The notes: generated by a model not told the origin, from the letters alone. Positions 1 to 8,795 are shown, numbered from the stretch's first letter. The stretch: DNA of 64,000 bases from Limoniibacter endophyticus (GCF_014652835.1 NZ_BMZO01000003.1:248001-312000), one strand, 5' to 3'. A program made the numbers and translations.

Positions 1-360
1 TTCTGCATAGCTCTGCAGTGATTTATCGCAATAGACCGGCAAGGGGCCGGGCAGGCCGAAGGGGCAGACGCCGCCGACTGGGTGGCTGGTGACTGCCACG
101 ACCTGCGCGGCATCGAGCATACGCACCTTGGTGCCGAAACGGTCCTTGAACTTGCGATTGTCGATGCGCGCCGTTCCGGCCGCCACGATTAATATGGGTT
201 CCTCACCGACGCGGACCGCGATGGATTTGGCGATCTGGCCGGGTTCGACGCCGAAGGCCTCGGCAGCCAGCGCGACGGTTGCCGAGCTGCCGGGCGTTTC
301 AAGGATTTCGATGTCGGGTGCATGTGCCGCGAAGAAGGCACGAACGGATTCTATGCTCAT
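1..360 (-). CDS. YbaK/EbsC-family aminoacyl-tRNA deacylase, partial (cut by window edge)
   Basis: The frame opens at the ATG ending at 360 and runs 120 codons to the left edge without a stop, so the C-terminus is missing. The product resembles the YbaK/ProX fold, single-domain trans-editing enzymes that hydrolyse mischarged tRNAs such as Cys- or Ala-tRNA(Pro). Visible hallmarks are the segment FGVEPGQIAKS (about residues 36-46), with the conserved lysine at 45, and HPVGGVCPFG (about 93-102), the family's signature loop. It acts in the cytoplasm. It lies downstream of thiD on the same strand with a gap of about 45 bases and may be read from the same transcript, though no functional tie to thiamine is evident. 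The exact tRNA substrate cannot be told. Confidence 0.8.
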   Translation of the reverse strand, partial: MSIESVRAFFAAHAPDIEILETPGSSATVALAAEAFGVEPGQIAKSIAVRVGEEPILIVAAGTARIDNRKFKDRFGTKVRMLDAAQVVAVTSHPVGGVCPFGLPGPLPVYCDKSLQSYAE

Positions 361-406
361 GCCGGATATTTAGAACATGGAACGGGCAAAAGAAAAGCCC
401 TTCGCC

Positions 407-1207
407 TCAGCCCCACCAGCGGTGGAAATGATGCACCGGACCGCTACCCTTGCCTATCGCCAGGTCGCGCCCGGCATCCAGTGCCTCGGTTAGAAAGCCC
501 TTTGCGTCGGCAATCGCCTTCTCGAGCGGCGAACCTTTTGCAAGTTCTGCCGTGATGGCTGCGGCAAGCGTACATCCCGTGCCGTGATCGTTCTGCGTAT
601 CGATCCGTGGGGCGGGGAAACGAAAGGCAGGTGAACACGCGCGCACCAGGAGATCGACGCTTTCCGCCGTGGTACCATGACCACCTTTCACAAGTACGGC
701 CTCTGCGCCCATGGCCAGGATAGCGCGGCCTTGCTCTTCCATCGCTGCTTCCGTTTGCGCAATGTCGCTGGCGGTGATCAGCGCTGCCTCATGCAGATTG
801 GGCGTGACAAGCTTTGCGCGCGGGATAAGCAGATTTATTAGCGCGGCCATGGCCTCTTCTGCGAGCAGACGGTCGCCGGAGGTCGCAACCATGACGGGGT
901 CGACGATGGCGTTACGCGCATGTGCATCGAGGCGATCGGCGATCGCTTCGATCGTCGCCGTGACGGAAACCATGCCGATCTTGATTGCATCGGCACCTAT
1001 ATCGGAAAGCACCGCATCGATCTGGCTGGCAACCATGGCTGGTGAAATATTCTCAATGGCCTGAACGCCCAGCGTGTTTTGCGCAGTAATCGCGGTGATC
1101 GCGCTGGTGCCGAAGACACCAAGCGCGGAGAACGTCTTCAAGTCGGCCTGGATCCCGGCACCGCCGCCACTATCCGAACCTGCAATCGTGAGCGCCTTGG
1201 CCGTCAT
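407..1207 (-). CDS. thiD: Hydroxymethylpyrimidine/phosphomethylpyrimidine kinase
   Basis: ThiD phosphorylates HMP to HMP-P and then to HMP-PP, the pyrimidine half of thiamine. The 266-residue protein has the ribokinase-like signature: [19 protein letters not shown] near the N-terminus (about 8-26) and a C-terminal anion-hole segment [16 protein letters not shown] (about 203-218) containing the catalytic aspartate-glycine-threonine-glycine-cysteine stretch. Length is normal for the family. The ATG at 1207 overlaps the end of thiE by 4 bases (ATGA-type junction), indicating translational coupling. It is the last thi gene of the riboswitch-led operon. Confidence 0.95.
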   Translation of the reverse strand: MTAKALTIAGSDSGGGAGIQADLKTFSALGVFGTSAITAITAQNTLGVQAIENISPAMVASQIDAVLSDIGADAIKIGMVSVTATIEAIADRLDAHARNAIVDPVMVATSGDRLLAEEAMAALINLLIPRAKLVTPNLHEAALITASDIAQTEAAMEEQGRAILAMGAEAVLVKGGHGTTAESVDLLVRACSPAFRFPAPRIDTQNDHGTGCTLAAAITAELAKGSPLEKAIADAKGFLTEALDAGRDLAIGKGSGPVHHFHRWWG

Positions 1208-1866
1208 GATGCGCGCTCCGAGAGGGCGCGATCCACTGCATGCCTTAAATCGCGGGCTGCCTTTGCCGGATCCTGTGCGCGAAAGATCGCCGAGATGACG
1301 GCGATCCCGTCCGCTCCCGCAGCAATCACCTCCGGAACGTTGGAGAGATCGATACCCGCAATGGCCCCGACGGGCATATCGGGACGCGATGCCTTGATCT
1401 GGGCGATTATCTTGCGCAACCCCTCCGTACCGATCGGCTTGTCGGGATTTTCCTTCGAAGCCGTGGCGAAAACACCACCCGCGCAGGCATAATCAATGGG
1501 GCTGGAGCGCGCTGCTTGTCCATCCGCCTCGTTCTTCACGGTAAGGCCGATGATTCTGTCCGGACCAAGCAGGGCGCGTGCATCTGCGGGTGTCATGTCC
1601 TCCTGTCCGATGTGGACGCCATCGGCTTCTGCCGCCAGCGCGACATCGACGCGATCATTGATGAGAAGCGGGACGCCCGTGCCGGCGAGCGCTGCACGGA
1701 TTTCCCGGGCGCGCTCGATCATCGCGCGCGTGTCGCTGTTCTTGTCGCGATATTGCAGGATGGTGACGCCGTTGTCGGCCGCAAGCCGGGCAAGTACGGG
1801 CAGATTTTCACCGCCTAGATTGTCGACATCGACGATACCGTTGAGACGATAGTCCACCTTAGCCAT
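1204..1866 (-). CDS. thiE: Thiamine phosphate synthase
   Basis: ThiE joins HMP-PP and THZ-P to make thiamine phosphate. The TIM-barrel sequence shows the family motifs ILQYRDKN (substrate pyrophosphate binding), [22 protein letters not shown] and, later, a phosphate-binding GGVFATASK-type segment. I chose the ATG at 1866 (MAKVDYRLN, 220 residues) because AAGGA lies 9 bases upstream; an in-frame ATG at 1884 would add six residues and overlap the upstream kinase gene further. It overlaps thiD by 4 bases downstream. Synthesis is cytoplasmic. Confidence 0.93.
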   Translation of the reverse strand: MAKVDYRLNGIVDVDNLGGENLPVLARLAADNGVTILQYRDKNSDTRAMIERAREIRAALAGTGVPLLINDRVDVALAAEADGVHIGQEDMTPADARALLGPDRIIGLTVKNEADGQAARSSPIDYACAGGVFATASKENPDKPIGTEGLRKIIAQIKASRPDMPVGAIAGIDLSNVPEVIAAGADGIAVISAIFRAQDPAKAARDLRHAVDRALSERAS

Positions 1867-2593
1867 TCTGGCTGATCCTTCCATGTTGAATCAGGGTTTC
1901 GGTGTCGAGGCTGTAAAGCGCGTCGAGCAAAGCAGCACGAAACGTGCCGGGCCCTCGTGCCTGCGGACGGGCGATCTCTGCGGCCACTCCCATGACGAGC
2001 ATGGCGCAAGCGGCGGCGATCATGCGATCCTCTTCAACCGTCAAAAATGCCGCTATGACACCGCCGCTCAGGCAGCCCGTACCCGTCACATAACCCATGA
2101 GCGGGTCGCCATTGTGGACGGTAATGCTCTTGCCACCCCACCGGATCGTATCGTCCGCTCCCGTCGTGACAAGCGCGGCGGAAGGCGCGGAAGGTGCGAG
2201 CGCCGCGATTTCTGCTGCATTGCCGCGAATGGCGGCGGGTCTCTGCGCGCAGAGCGTGTGCGCAAGAGCCAGACGGCTTTCGGAAATCTCGACCTTTACC
2301 GGATCTATGATGAAGGGCTTTTGTGCTGCTGCCATAAGTGACACGGCGGTCTTTATCGCCTCGGTCCGAGCCGGATCGAGCGTTCCCAGATTGACGAGAA
2401 GAGCTTTCGAAACGTCCATGAAATCCGGCATCTCGTCAGCATTTTCGGTCATGGAGGGAATGGCGCCGATTGCGGTCAGCCCATCGGCGGTCAGTTCCTT
2501 GACGACGGCATTGGTCAGGCAATGGACGCGCGGTGCGTTTTCGCGAATACGCATGAGCAGCGTGCCGGCATGTCTTGGCAGGTTCTGCATCAT
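1859..2593 (-). CDS. Second, divergent ThiM-family hydroxyethylthiazole kinase
   Basis: This 244-residue protein belongs to the ThiM (HK) fold of the ribokinase superfamily. Visible are RVHCLTNAVVKELTADGLTA at the N-terminus, IRGNAAEIAAL (about 122-132) and the active-site loop TGTGCLSGG with Cys174. It is clearly diverged from the other ThiM in the same operon (3566-4369): the DPV loop that is normally DPVGxGAT reads DPVKVEIS here, so its substrate could be THZ or a related thiazole or degradation product. It overlaps the ThiY-like gene upstream by 4 bases and thiE downstream, so it is tightly coupled in the operon. I infer salvage kinase activity but not the exact substrate. Confidence 0.8.
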   Translation of the reverse strand: MMQNLPRHAGTLLMRIRENAPRVHCLTNAVVKELTADGLTAIGAIPSMTENADEMPDFMDVSKALLVNLGTLDPARTEAIKTAVSLMAAAQKPFIIDPVKVEISESRLALAHTLCAQRPAAIRGNAAEIAALAPSAPSAALVTTGADDTIRWGGKSITVHNGDPLMGYVTGTGCLSGGVIAAFLTVEEDRMIAAACAMLVMGVAAEIARPQARGPGTFRAALLDALYSLDTETLIQHGRISQNG

Positions 2594-3534
2594 TTCACCT
2601 GTATGGCAATGTCGGAAACCGCCGGCGCGCGCTCGATCTGTCCTTGCTCTTTCATGAAGGCACCAAAGCGCGCATAGGCAGCCTCGTCGATGGCGGCGGG
2701 ACGTTTGGCAAAGCGCGGCATCGTATCGACCCAGGCCTCACGGTTCAACGCGTTGTCGAGGTCGGGATAAGCCTTGATGAAGAGCTGCCACGCTTCTTGC
2801 GGATGGTTCGTCAGATAGATCGTCGCCTGCTCCACCGCTGCGAGGAAACGCGGCAGACGAGGGTCTTTTGCGTTGTCCGTGTGGGTCACGTAGATCAGTT
2901 CTTCATAAGGCGGAACGCCATGTTCTTCAACGTAGAAGGAACGGCCCTCCTGTCCTTCGAGCTTCATCTGCGTCAGCTCGAAATTACGATAGCCGCCGAT
3001 CGTGGCATCAACCTGACCGGAGATGAGCGCGGGCGAGAGAGCGAAATTGACGTTGATCAGTTCCACATCGTCAGGCGAAAGACCTGCCGACCTGAGCATG
3101 GCCGCAACAAGCGACTGCTCGAAGCCCGAAACCGAAAAGCCGATCTTCTTGCCTTTCAGGTCGGCGAGCGACTGGATTGGTCCGTCCTTCATAACGGTAA
3201 TAGTGTTCAGCGGCGTTTCGACCAGAACCCCGAAACGCACCAGCGGCAAGCCCTGTGCATGATCGAGATAAAGGTTCGGCTGATAATGCACGGCAATGTC
3301 CGCCTGCTTGGCAGCGACGAGGCGGGGGCTGGACGAGGGATCGGACGGCGCGACCAGATTAACGTCGAGATTGGCCTTGTCGAACAGTCCGAGTTCTCTG
3401 GCAACGACAAGCGGTGCGTGGTCCGGATTGACGAACCATTCGAGCATGACGTCGAGCTTGTCCGCAGCCGAGACAGGAAGAGCGGCTGCGCACCAGAGCA
3501 TGATAGCGATGAGGAATTTGGGCAATTGTTTCAT
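2590..3534 (-). CDS. thiY: ThiY-like ABC transporter substrate-binding protein (NMT1/THI5-like)
   Basis: A 314-residue periplasmic solute-binding protein of the NMT1/THI5-like family, which binds HMP or its precursors. The ATG at 3534 (MKQLPKFLIAIML) follows AAGG at a good distance and gives a clear signal peptide ending near VSAADK. The mature start DVMLEWFVNPDHAPLVVARE is typical of ThiY, with later GLPLVRFGVLVETP and GKKIGFSVSGFEQ segments. A longer frame to 3690 exists but its extra residues are unlike the family. Genes for the permease and two kinases surround it, supporting pyrimidine uptake; the partner ATPase is not in the operon. Confidence 0.88.
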   Translation of the reverse strand: MKQLPKFLIAIMLWCAAALPVSAADKLDVMLEWFVNPDHAPLVVARELGLFDKANLDVNLVAPSDPSSSPRLVAAKQADIAVHYQPNLYLDHAQGLPLVRFGVLVETPLNTITVMKDGPIQSLADLKGKKIGFSVSGFEQSLVAAMLRSAGLSPDDVELINVNFALSPALISGQVDATIGGYRNFELTQMKLEGQEGRSFYVEEHGVPPYEELIYVTHTDNAKDPRLPRFLAAVEQATIYLTNHPQEAWQLFIKAYPDLDNALNREAWVDTMPRFAKRPAAIDEAAYARFGAFMKEQGQIERAPAVSDIAIQVK

Positions 3535-3565
3535 CGATTGGCCTTCGGACATTTGAGGAGGGTGA

Positions 3566-4369
3566 TCATGAGGACGCGATCCTCTGGGCAGGAGCCGAGC
3601 TGTCGAGTGTCGAAAGCGCGTCAAGAAAGGCGATGGCGAATGTGCCCGCGCCTTCGGCTCGTTCAGCCGCTTTCTCGCCAGCCTCGGCAAAACAGGCGAG
3701 CGCTGCGATCGCAGCGCAAAAGAAGTTCTTCTCAGCTATTGCTGCGAATGCCGCCGTGGTTGCCGAAAGGGAACAGCCGAGCGCAGTTACCGATGGCATC
3801 CATGCGCTGCCGCCGATGATAATGGCCTCGCGTTTTCCATCGGTCACGAAGTCGTGTTCGCCGCTGACCGAAATGACGGTGCAATACCGGCGTGCCAATG
3901 TCCGCGCGGCTTCCTTGGCCTGCTCCACGCTGTCACCGGAGTCGACACCGCGACCACCCCCGCTCGCCCCGGCGAGGGCGATGATCTCTGAGGCATTGCC
4001 GCGTATGATCGTCGGCGCGAGCGTCATCAACTGCGCGGTAGCTTCACGGCGATAGGCTGTCGCAAAATGTGCGACGGGATCGAACACCCAGGGTTTGCCG
4101 GCTGCGTTCGCCGCCTTCGCAGCAACTGACATGCCGTTAAACCAATGCGGCGAGACGGTGCCGATATTGACGAGCAGCGCGTCGGCTATGGAGGCAAACT
4201 CTCCCGCTTCCTCCGGCGCGTGGATCATGGCTGGAGAAGCGCCGATCGCCAAAAGCACATTGGCGGAAATATTCATTGCCACATAATTCGTGATGCAGTG
4301 AACGAGCGGTTTTCGATCACGCATCCTTGAGACGAGGGCGGAAACATTGTCGCGTGTTTGGTTCGTCAT
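3566..4369 (-). CDS. thiM: Hydroxyethylthiazole kinase
   Basis: ThiM phosphorylates hydroxyethylthiazole for thiamine salvage. The 267-residue protein has RKPLVHCITNYVAMNISANV at residues 19-38, GASPAM (43-48), LLVNIGT (65-71), TIIRGNASEI (120-129) and an active-site loop VTALGCSLSA with Cys199. The usual DPVGxGAT is DPVAHFAT here. The ATG at 4369 overlaps the permease stop by 4 bases; the open frame extends upstream to 4690 but that part is the antisense shadow of the permease gene. It is the more canonical of the two ThiM-family genes in this operon. Confidence 0.92.
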   Translation of the reverse strand: MTNQTRDNVSALVSRMRDRKPLVHCITNYVAMNISANVLLAIGASPAMIHAPEEAGEFASIADALLVNIGTVSPHWFNGMSVAAKAANAAGKPWVFDPVAHFATAYRREATAQLMTLAPTIIRGNASEIIALAGASGGGRGVDSGDSVEQAKEAARTLARRYCTVISVSGEHDFVTDGKREAIIIGGSAWMPSVTALGCSLSATTAAFAAIAEKNFFCAAIAALACFAEAGEKAAERAEGAGTFAIAFLDALSTLDSSAPAQRIASS

Positions 4370-5166
4370 GGTTTTGCCTGTTGCTGGAAGCCATTCTCTC
4401 TCGCCCATGGCACGAGGAGAGGGCTGAGAAGATCGATGGCTGCACGTAAAGCCAATGTGAGAAAGGCCAGAATGGCCAGCCCTGCGAAGACATCCGCGGT
4501 CTGCATGCGGGCATTGGCCTGGAGCATGATAAAACCCAGGCCACCGGATGCACCGACCCATTCGCCGACGATGGCGCCGAGCGGGGCAAGAGGGGCTGCA
4601 ACGCGCAGGCCGGAGACGAGTCCCGGCAAGGCCAGCGGCAGCCGCACGCGCCAGAGGATCTGGCGATGTGTGCCGTCCGTGAGGGCGCAAAAATCGAGCA
4701 GGTCGCGGTCGGTACGGCGAATGCCATCAGCAAAGGCCGAAGCAACGGGAAAGAAGATGATGAGCGATGTCATCACGACCTTGGACGTCGTGCCGAAGCC
4801 GAACCAGAGAACCAGGAGCGGCGCTATGGCGAAAACCGGCAGTGCCTGTGCCACCAGGACCAGCGGCCAGACAAGTCGTCCGGTGCGTGGAAAGGAGGCG
4901 ACGCCGATAGCGGTCACGACGCCCGCAATCGTCCCGAAAAAGAGGCCCAGGCCGATCTCCTGTAATGTAATCAGCGTATGTTTGAGGAAATGGTCTGGCT
5001 TTGCAGCGAGTGTCTCGAAGACGGTGGCGGGCGCTGGGAAAATATAGGATGGAGGGGCCAGAAGCACGATAGCCACCTGCCAGAGCAGGAGAATGACGAG
5101 CGGTGCGGCAGCTGCCGTCAGCACCGTCGATATCCTGCCTTCGCTTTCGCCCACGCGCTTGTACAA
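4366..5166 (-). CDS. thiX: ThiX-like ABC transporter permease for thiamine precursor
   Basis: A 266-residue inner-membrane permease of the binding-protein-dependent transport family, about six hydrophobic segments, with an EAA-like loop (RVRLPLALPGLVSGLRVAAP, about 194-213) that would contact an ATPase. The start appears to be TTG at 5166, preceded by GGGG eight bases upstream; a GTG four codons later is an alternative. It is the first gene after the TPP riboswitch and is followed by overlapping thiM. Substrate is inferred as HMP or formylaminopyrimidine from the ThiY-like partner. No ThiZ ATPase follows. Confidence 0.85.
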   Translation of the reverse strand: MYKRVGESEGRISTVLTAAAAPLVILLLWQVAIVLLAPPSYIFPAPATVFETLAAKPDHFLKHTLITLQEIGLGLFFGTIAGVVTAIGVASFPRTGRLVWPLVLVAQALPVFAIAPLLVLWFGFGTTSKVVMTSLIIFFPVASAFADGIRRTDRDLLDFCALTDGTHRQILWRVRLPLALPGLVSGLRVAAPLAPLGAIVGEWVGASGGLGFIMLQANARMQTADVFAGLAILAFLTLALRAAIDLLSPLLVPWARENGFQQQAKP

Positions 5167-5244
5167 GCTCGGTACCCCGTTTGCGACACGGGCCTGGCAG
5201 CGTTGAGAAATGGGGAGTTGCGCGTGAAGACGATGCGCTTTCCG

Positions 5245-5335
5245 TTCCTACGCCGGCATGACCCGGATCAGGTTCAAGGGTTCGGCAAGAGCCATCTCAG
5301 CGCTTCGCTCTGGAAGCACACCCCTCGGATGGGGC
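5245..5335 (-). promoter_or_regulatory. TPP riboswitch (THI element)
   Basis: On the minus strand the conserved thi-box cores are present in order: GGGGTGTGCTTCC, then GCGCTGAGATGG, then ACCCTTGAACCTGATC followed by GGGTCATGCCGGCG. These are the pyrimidine-sensing CUGAGA and the pyrophosphate-sensing ACCUGAUC...AUGCCGGCG elements of the TPP aptamer. It ends about 80 bases before the start of the thiX-like gene. TPP binding is expected to lower expression of the six-gene operon, probably at translation initiation, as no clear terminator with a U-run follows. Confidence 0.96.
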
Positions 5336-5381
5336 GCACCATAATATGAAAAGCCGGCTTGTCAATCGGGCTTGGAAGGCG

Positions 5382-5951
5382 TCAGTACAGGGGCTCTTCG
5401 AAGATCGTTTTGCTGTCGATGCGCAGCGCCTTGATCTGCGCCTTGCCGCCATTGGAAACAGCGATGACAGCGTCGACGCGCTGCTCACGCTGCGCATGTT
5501 CGATGGCGAGCCCCTTGCCCTCGGGAACGTAGTAGCGCTCGATGCCGTAGTTGATCAGCAGCGTTGTGCTGCCGATTGATCGCGCAGTGCCAAGGAGCAT
5601 GATCTCGCCTTCCCGCGGCATTGCAGTGCTGTCGAAGCTGGCGCGGGTGAAGGATGCCACGCCGTCGCTTCCGGTCTGCACGAAGACGCGAACGGGTTGA
5701 TTGCGGCGGGTATTTTCCTTGCTGCCTTCAACGCGCGAAAGCTCGATGCGGGTAATGTCGTAGCCGAGCGTCACATAATCGCCGCGCAAAAGATCTCGCG
5801 GATCGACGGGCGCGGTTTGCAGGACAATTTCTGCGCCGTTGCGGAGAACGTCGGCGCGCTGCTGGATCGAAGCGAGCAGAAAACCCGATTGGAACATTGC
5901 CATGATGCCAGCGATGACGAAGAGTCCCGTACGCTTTTGGTGGAGGATCAT
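5382..5951 (-). CDS. GDYXXLXY-domain membrane-anchored protein
   Basis: A 189-residue protein with one N-terminal membrane segment (about 9-28, LFVIAGIMAMFQSGFLLA) followed by a periplasm-facing domain. It carries the family-defining GDYVTLGY motif near residue 57. These proteins are regularly found beside DUF2157 membrane proteins, as here: the ATG at 5951 overlaps the DUF2157 stop by 4 bases, so the two are translationally coupled. Function is unknown; a shared envelope role is inferred only from the conserved pairing. Confidence 0.85.
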   Translation of the reverse strand: MILHQKRTGLFVIAGIMAMFQSGFLLASIQQRADVLRNGAEIVLQTAPVDPRDLLRGDYVTLGYDITRIELSRVEGSKENTRRNQPVRVFVQTGSDGVASFTRASFDSTAMPREGEIMLLGTARSIGSTTLLINYGIERYYVPEGKGLAIEHAQREQRVDAVIAVSNGGKAQIKALRIDSKTIFEEPLY

Positions 5952-7057
5952 GCTGCATCTCCGGCGGCTGGTTTAGCCAGGCGTTTTTCAAGCCGCAGCA
6001 CAAGTGCGCCCAGCGCCAGCACGATGATGCCAAGGCCGAAGAATAGGCCGGAAGTGGAAAGAAGCGTACCGATCGTTTCAAGCGCGAGTATCAGCACTTC
6101 GATGGAGAAGGCGAGATAGGCGACGCGTCGCGCAAACGCGTTGCGCATGCCTGAAAGGACGATCGCGCCGACGGCAATTGCAATGATGGCGATGCCAAAT
6201 ATCATCAGGCTGTCATTGCGCTCGATCAGATTTTCGAATTGCAGCGTGCCGATCGATGCGAGGAGCAGGAACAGACCATAGGCTCCGATCGGTTCGGAAA
6301 AGCGCGTCCGGCGTTCAACGATGGCAGGGAAGAACGCATCGGCCAGATAGAAGACAAGGCCAAGCGCGCCCGAAACAAAGAGGACAGAAACCCGGTCGAG
6401 ATCGAAATAAAGGACGAGGAAGTAGCAGATGCCGAGCAGGAAGGCGAGATGCGCCGCGAGGCGGCTTCCCGCCCACCACCCGGCAAAGCCGCAAAGGGCG
6501 ATCAGGAGCGGCGTGATCCAGATGTAATTGTTGCCAGCGAGGTTTGAATCCAGCACAGCCGTATACAGATAGAAGGCGGCGATGGCACTTGCCGCACCAG
6601 CCTGCAGAGAAGACCGCAGAATGAGGCTGGAGACGAAAACGCCCGAAAACCAGATGAGAATGGCGGAGATCGTATCTCCGGAAATGTGATACATCTGACC
6701 GATAAGCGCTATGCCCGCCCCGAAGGAAACACCGGCAACGAGATAGAAAACTTCCGCCAGCGGTTTGCTACCCTTGTTTTGCAGCCATGCGCCGCCGAGA
6801 TAGCCGCCCCAGATCAGGGACAGGATAAGGCCGACGCGCATGAGGCGCGGGATTGCTTCCCAATTGGCGGCGATCAGCGTAATGATCGCCGCACTAATCA
6901 GGACGCCGCCGAGGCTGGCGAGCAATGCGCCGAGCCCGAAGCTCTTTTGCTCCTGCGCCTCTTCGCGCAACGCCCGCGCCATACCGGCATCGATTAGATT
7001 CTTCTTTTCCCAACGGTCGATATGGGCGTGCACAGATGTGTAAAAGCGCAGGTTCAT
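5948..7057 (-). CDS. DUF2157 polytopic membrane protein
   Basis: A 369-residue protein with a soluble N-terminal part (HIDRWEKKNLIDAGMARALRE, typical of DUF2157) followed by roughly ten hydrophobic helices to the C-terminus. I chose ATG 7057 (MNLRFYTS); the frame extends to 7162 but the extra residues are rich in Arg and Gly and lie in the divergent promoter region. It is the first gene of a two-gene unit with the GDYXXLXY protein. The molecular function of DUF2157 is not established; it sits in the inner membrane. Confidence 0.85.
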   Translation of the reverse strand: MNLRFYTSVHAHIDRWEKKNLIDAGMARALREEAQEQKSFGLGALLASLGGVLISAAIITLIAANWEAIPRLMRVGLILSLIWGGYLGGAWLQNKGSKPLAEVFYLVAGVSFGAGIALIGQMYHISGDTISAILIWFSGVFVSSLILRSSLQAGAASAIAAFYLYTAVLDSNLAGNNYIWITPLLIALCGFAGWWAGSRLAAHLAFLLGICYFLVLYFDLDRVSVLFVSGALGLVFYLADAFFPAIVERRTRFSEPIGAYGLFLLLASIGTLQFENLIERNDSLMIFGIAIIAIAVGAIVLSGMRNAFARRVAYLAFSIEVLILALETIGTLLSTSGLFFGLGIIVLALGALVLRLEKRLAKPAAGDAA

Positions 7058-7210
7058 GCTGCCATTTGTACCGTTGCGTCCGGTGAAACCGCAAGTGGAG
7101 ATGCAACCAGCCCGACCCGCGGGGCGTTTTCCAACCCGGGCGGATGAGAAAGAGGCTCCCAAACCATCTGCGTTCGGGGCATCCTCCCAATGTTGATTCT
7201 GCTAAGGAGA

Positions 7211-7948
7211 ATGCCGTTGCGCAACCAAACGTTTGTATCCATCGCCTTTCTGTCTGCCGCTATGCTGGCATCGACGGCCGGTTCCGCCTGGGCGATCTCC
7301 ACGCAAACGGCCACCCCTACCGGGAGTTGGACCCTTGCGGAGATTGATGGCGAGGAAGTGCAGGCCGAGCGTGTGCCGACGCTCGATATCGTGGACACCG
7401 GCGATGTCAGCGGTGTGGGCGGCTGCAATCGCTTCGCCGGCAAGGCAGAAATCCGCGACGACGAGATGAGTTTCGGCGCGCTGGCTTCGACCAAGATGGC
7501 TTGTGACGAGACCGCGATGCAGCTGGAGCAAGTCTACCTCAAGGCGTTCGAAACGGTCGCCAGCTGGAAGCTGGAAGAAGACCAGTCGAAGCTGATCCTT
7601 GCCGATACGCAAGGCCAGCCGGTTCTGGTATTCGGTCGCACGACGAAGGGCGCGGCGATCACCATCGACATCCCGGACGCGACAGAGCAGGCGCAGTCGC
7701 AATCGTCGACCTATGACTGCAATGGTACGCAGGTGGAGGTTACCTATATTAATGCAGGCTCGGTTTCACTGGCGACACTGACTATCGGCAATGAATTCGT
7801 TGTCGCCGCCAACGTCATCACCGGCTCCGGAGCGCGCTATGCGGGCGATCGTTTCATCTGGCACGCGAAGGGCGGCGCCGATGCTACTCTTGAGGATTTG
7901 ACGAAGGGCGAAGATGCCGCCCCCGTCGCCTGTGTCGTCGCCGGCTGA
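7211..7948 (+). CDS. Exported META-MliC fusion protein
   Basis: About 245 residues with a signal peptide (FVSIAFLSAAMLASTAGSAWA). The first half is a META/HslJ-like domain: TGSWTLAEIDGEEV, the GGCNRFAG core and TKMACDE. The second half resembles MliC, the membrane-bound lysozyme C inhibitor: a YDCNGTQVEVTY start and a later GARYAGDRFIWHAKGGADATL segment, the part that plugs the lysozyme active site in known inhibitors. So it may protect peptidoglycan against lysozyme. The start is uncertain: ATG 7211 has AAGGAG only one base upstream, while TTG at 7217 has AAGGAG at an ideal seven bases; ATG 7190 has no ribosome site. It has no lipobox Cys that I can place with confidence. Confidence 0.8.
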   Translation: MPLRNQTFVSIAFLSAAMLASTAGSAWAISTQTATPTGSWTLAEIDGEEVQAERVPTLDIVDTGDVSGVGGCNRFAGKAEIRDDEMSFGALASTKMACDETAMQLEQVYLKAFETVASWKLEEDQSKLILADTQGQPVLVFGRTTKGAAITIDIPDATEQAQSQSSTYDCNGTQVEVTYINAGSVSLATLTIGNEFVVAANVITGSGARYAGDRFIWHAKGGADATLEDLTKGEDAAPVACVVAG

Positions 7949-8761
7949 TTATTTGCCAAGCTCGACAGCCCGGTCACGCGCGGCGGTAACTGCGCGCGTG
8001 ACGAGCTTTGTCATCGCATCACCTTCCATCAGAACAGCAAGTGCGGCGGCAGTCGTGCCATTCGGGCTAGTCACCTGCTTGCGCAGTTCGGTGGGACTGT
8101 TTTCGCTCTCCATTGCGAGGCAGGCAGAGCCATAGATTGTCTGCTTGGCCAGCAGCAGGGCGGTATCTTCCTCGAAACCGACTGCCTTGGCAGCCTCGGT
8201 CAATGCTTCGATGAAATGGAAGACATAGCCTGGGCCGGAGCCGGAAATGGCGGTGATGGCGTCGATCTGCTCTTCGCGCTCGACATGCACGACATCGCCA
8301 CTTGTAACAAGCAGCTGATCGACGAACTGCATCGTTTCGTCCGAAACGCGCTCATTGGCGAAGACGCCAAGCATGCCTTCGCCAATAGCGGAAGGTGTGT
8401 TCGGCATTACGCGGATCACCGGCGAAGGACCGGTGTGACCTTCGATGGTGGCAATCGAGGTTCCGGCAGCGACCGAAAGGAAGGTCGTCTCGGCCGCGCC
8501 GAAGCGTTTATAATCGGGAAGAATATCGTTCATCATCTGTGGCTTGATGGCCAGCACGATGATCTGCGGCTTGAGATCGTCACCGAGATCGGCAGCCGAT
8601 GAGACGGCCGCGCAACCATGTTCTTCGACGCGGTCCCGTAGCGCTTCCGCCGGTTCCACGACGACCACCTGTTCAGGCTTCAATATCTCAGCGCCAAGCC
8701 AGCCCTCCAGCATCGCATAGCCCATATGCCCCGCACCGACGAGGATGATCTCGTTGCTCAT
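7949..8761 (-). CDS. proC: Pyrroline-5-carboxylate reductase
   Basis: ProC makes proline from pyrroline-5-carboxylate with NAD(P)H. The 270-residue product begins MSNEIILVGAGHMGYAML (Rossmann glycine motif) and carries the family signature around AISGSGPGYVFHFIEAL and a C-terminal LRKQVTSPNGTTAAAL. ATG 8761 was chosen because upstream codons in the open frame do not resemble the family. It is convergent with the META-MliC gene, the two stops nearly touching. Cytoplasmic. Confidence 0.94.
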   Translation of the reverse strand: MSNEIILVGAGHMGYAMLEGWLGAEILKPEQVVVVEPAEALRDRVEEHGCAAVSSAADLGDDLKPQIIVLAIKPQMMNDILPDYKRFGAAETTFLSVAAGTSIATIEGHTGPSPVIRVMPNTPSAIGEGMLGVFANERVSDETMQFVDQLLVTSGDVVHVEREEQIDAITAISGSGPGYVFHFIEALTEAAKAVGFEEDTALLLAKQTIYGSACLAMESENSPTELRKQVTSPNGTTAAALAVLMEGDAMTKLVTRAVTAARDRAVELGK

Positions 8762-8795
8762 ATTCTTCTCCTTCGATCTTGTAGGCCTGCTTCTA

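Noticed and set aside
2575-3819. Long plus-strand open frame of 414 codons
   Set aside because: It is antisense to the ThiY-like and ThiM genes; its product is rich in Arg, Gln and His with no family likeness, as expected of a shadow frame in GC-rich DNA.
3566-4690. Extended ThiM frame starting at 4690
   Set aside because: The first 107 codons are antisense-frame reading of the permease gene; family likeness begins exactly at ATG 4369, which overlaps the permease stop by four bases.
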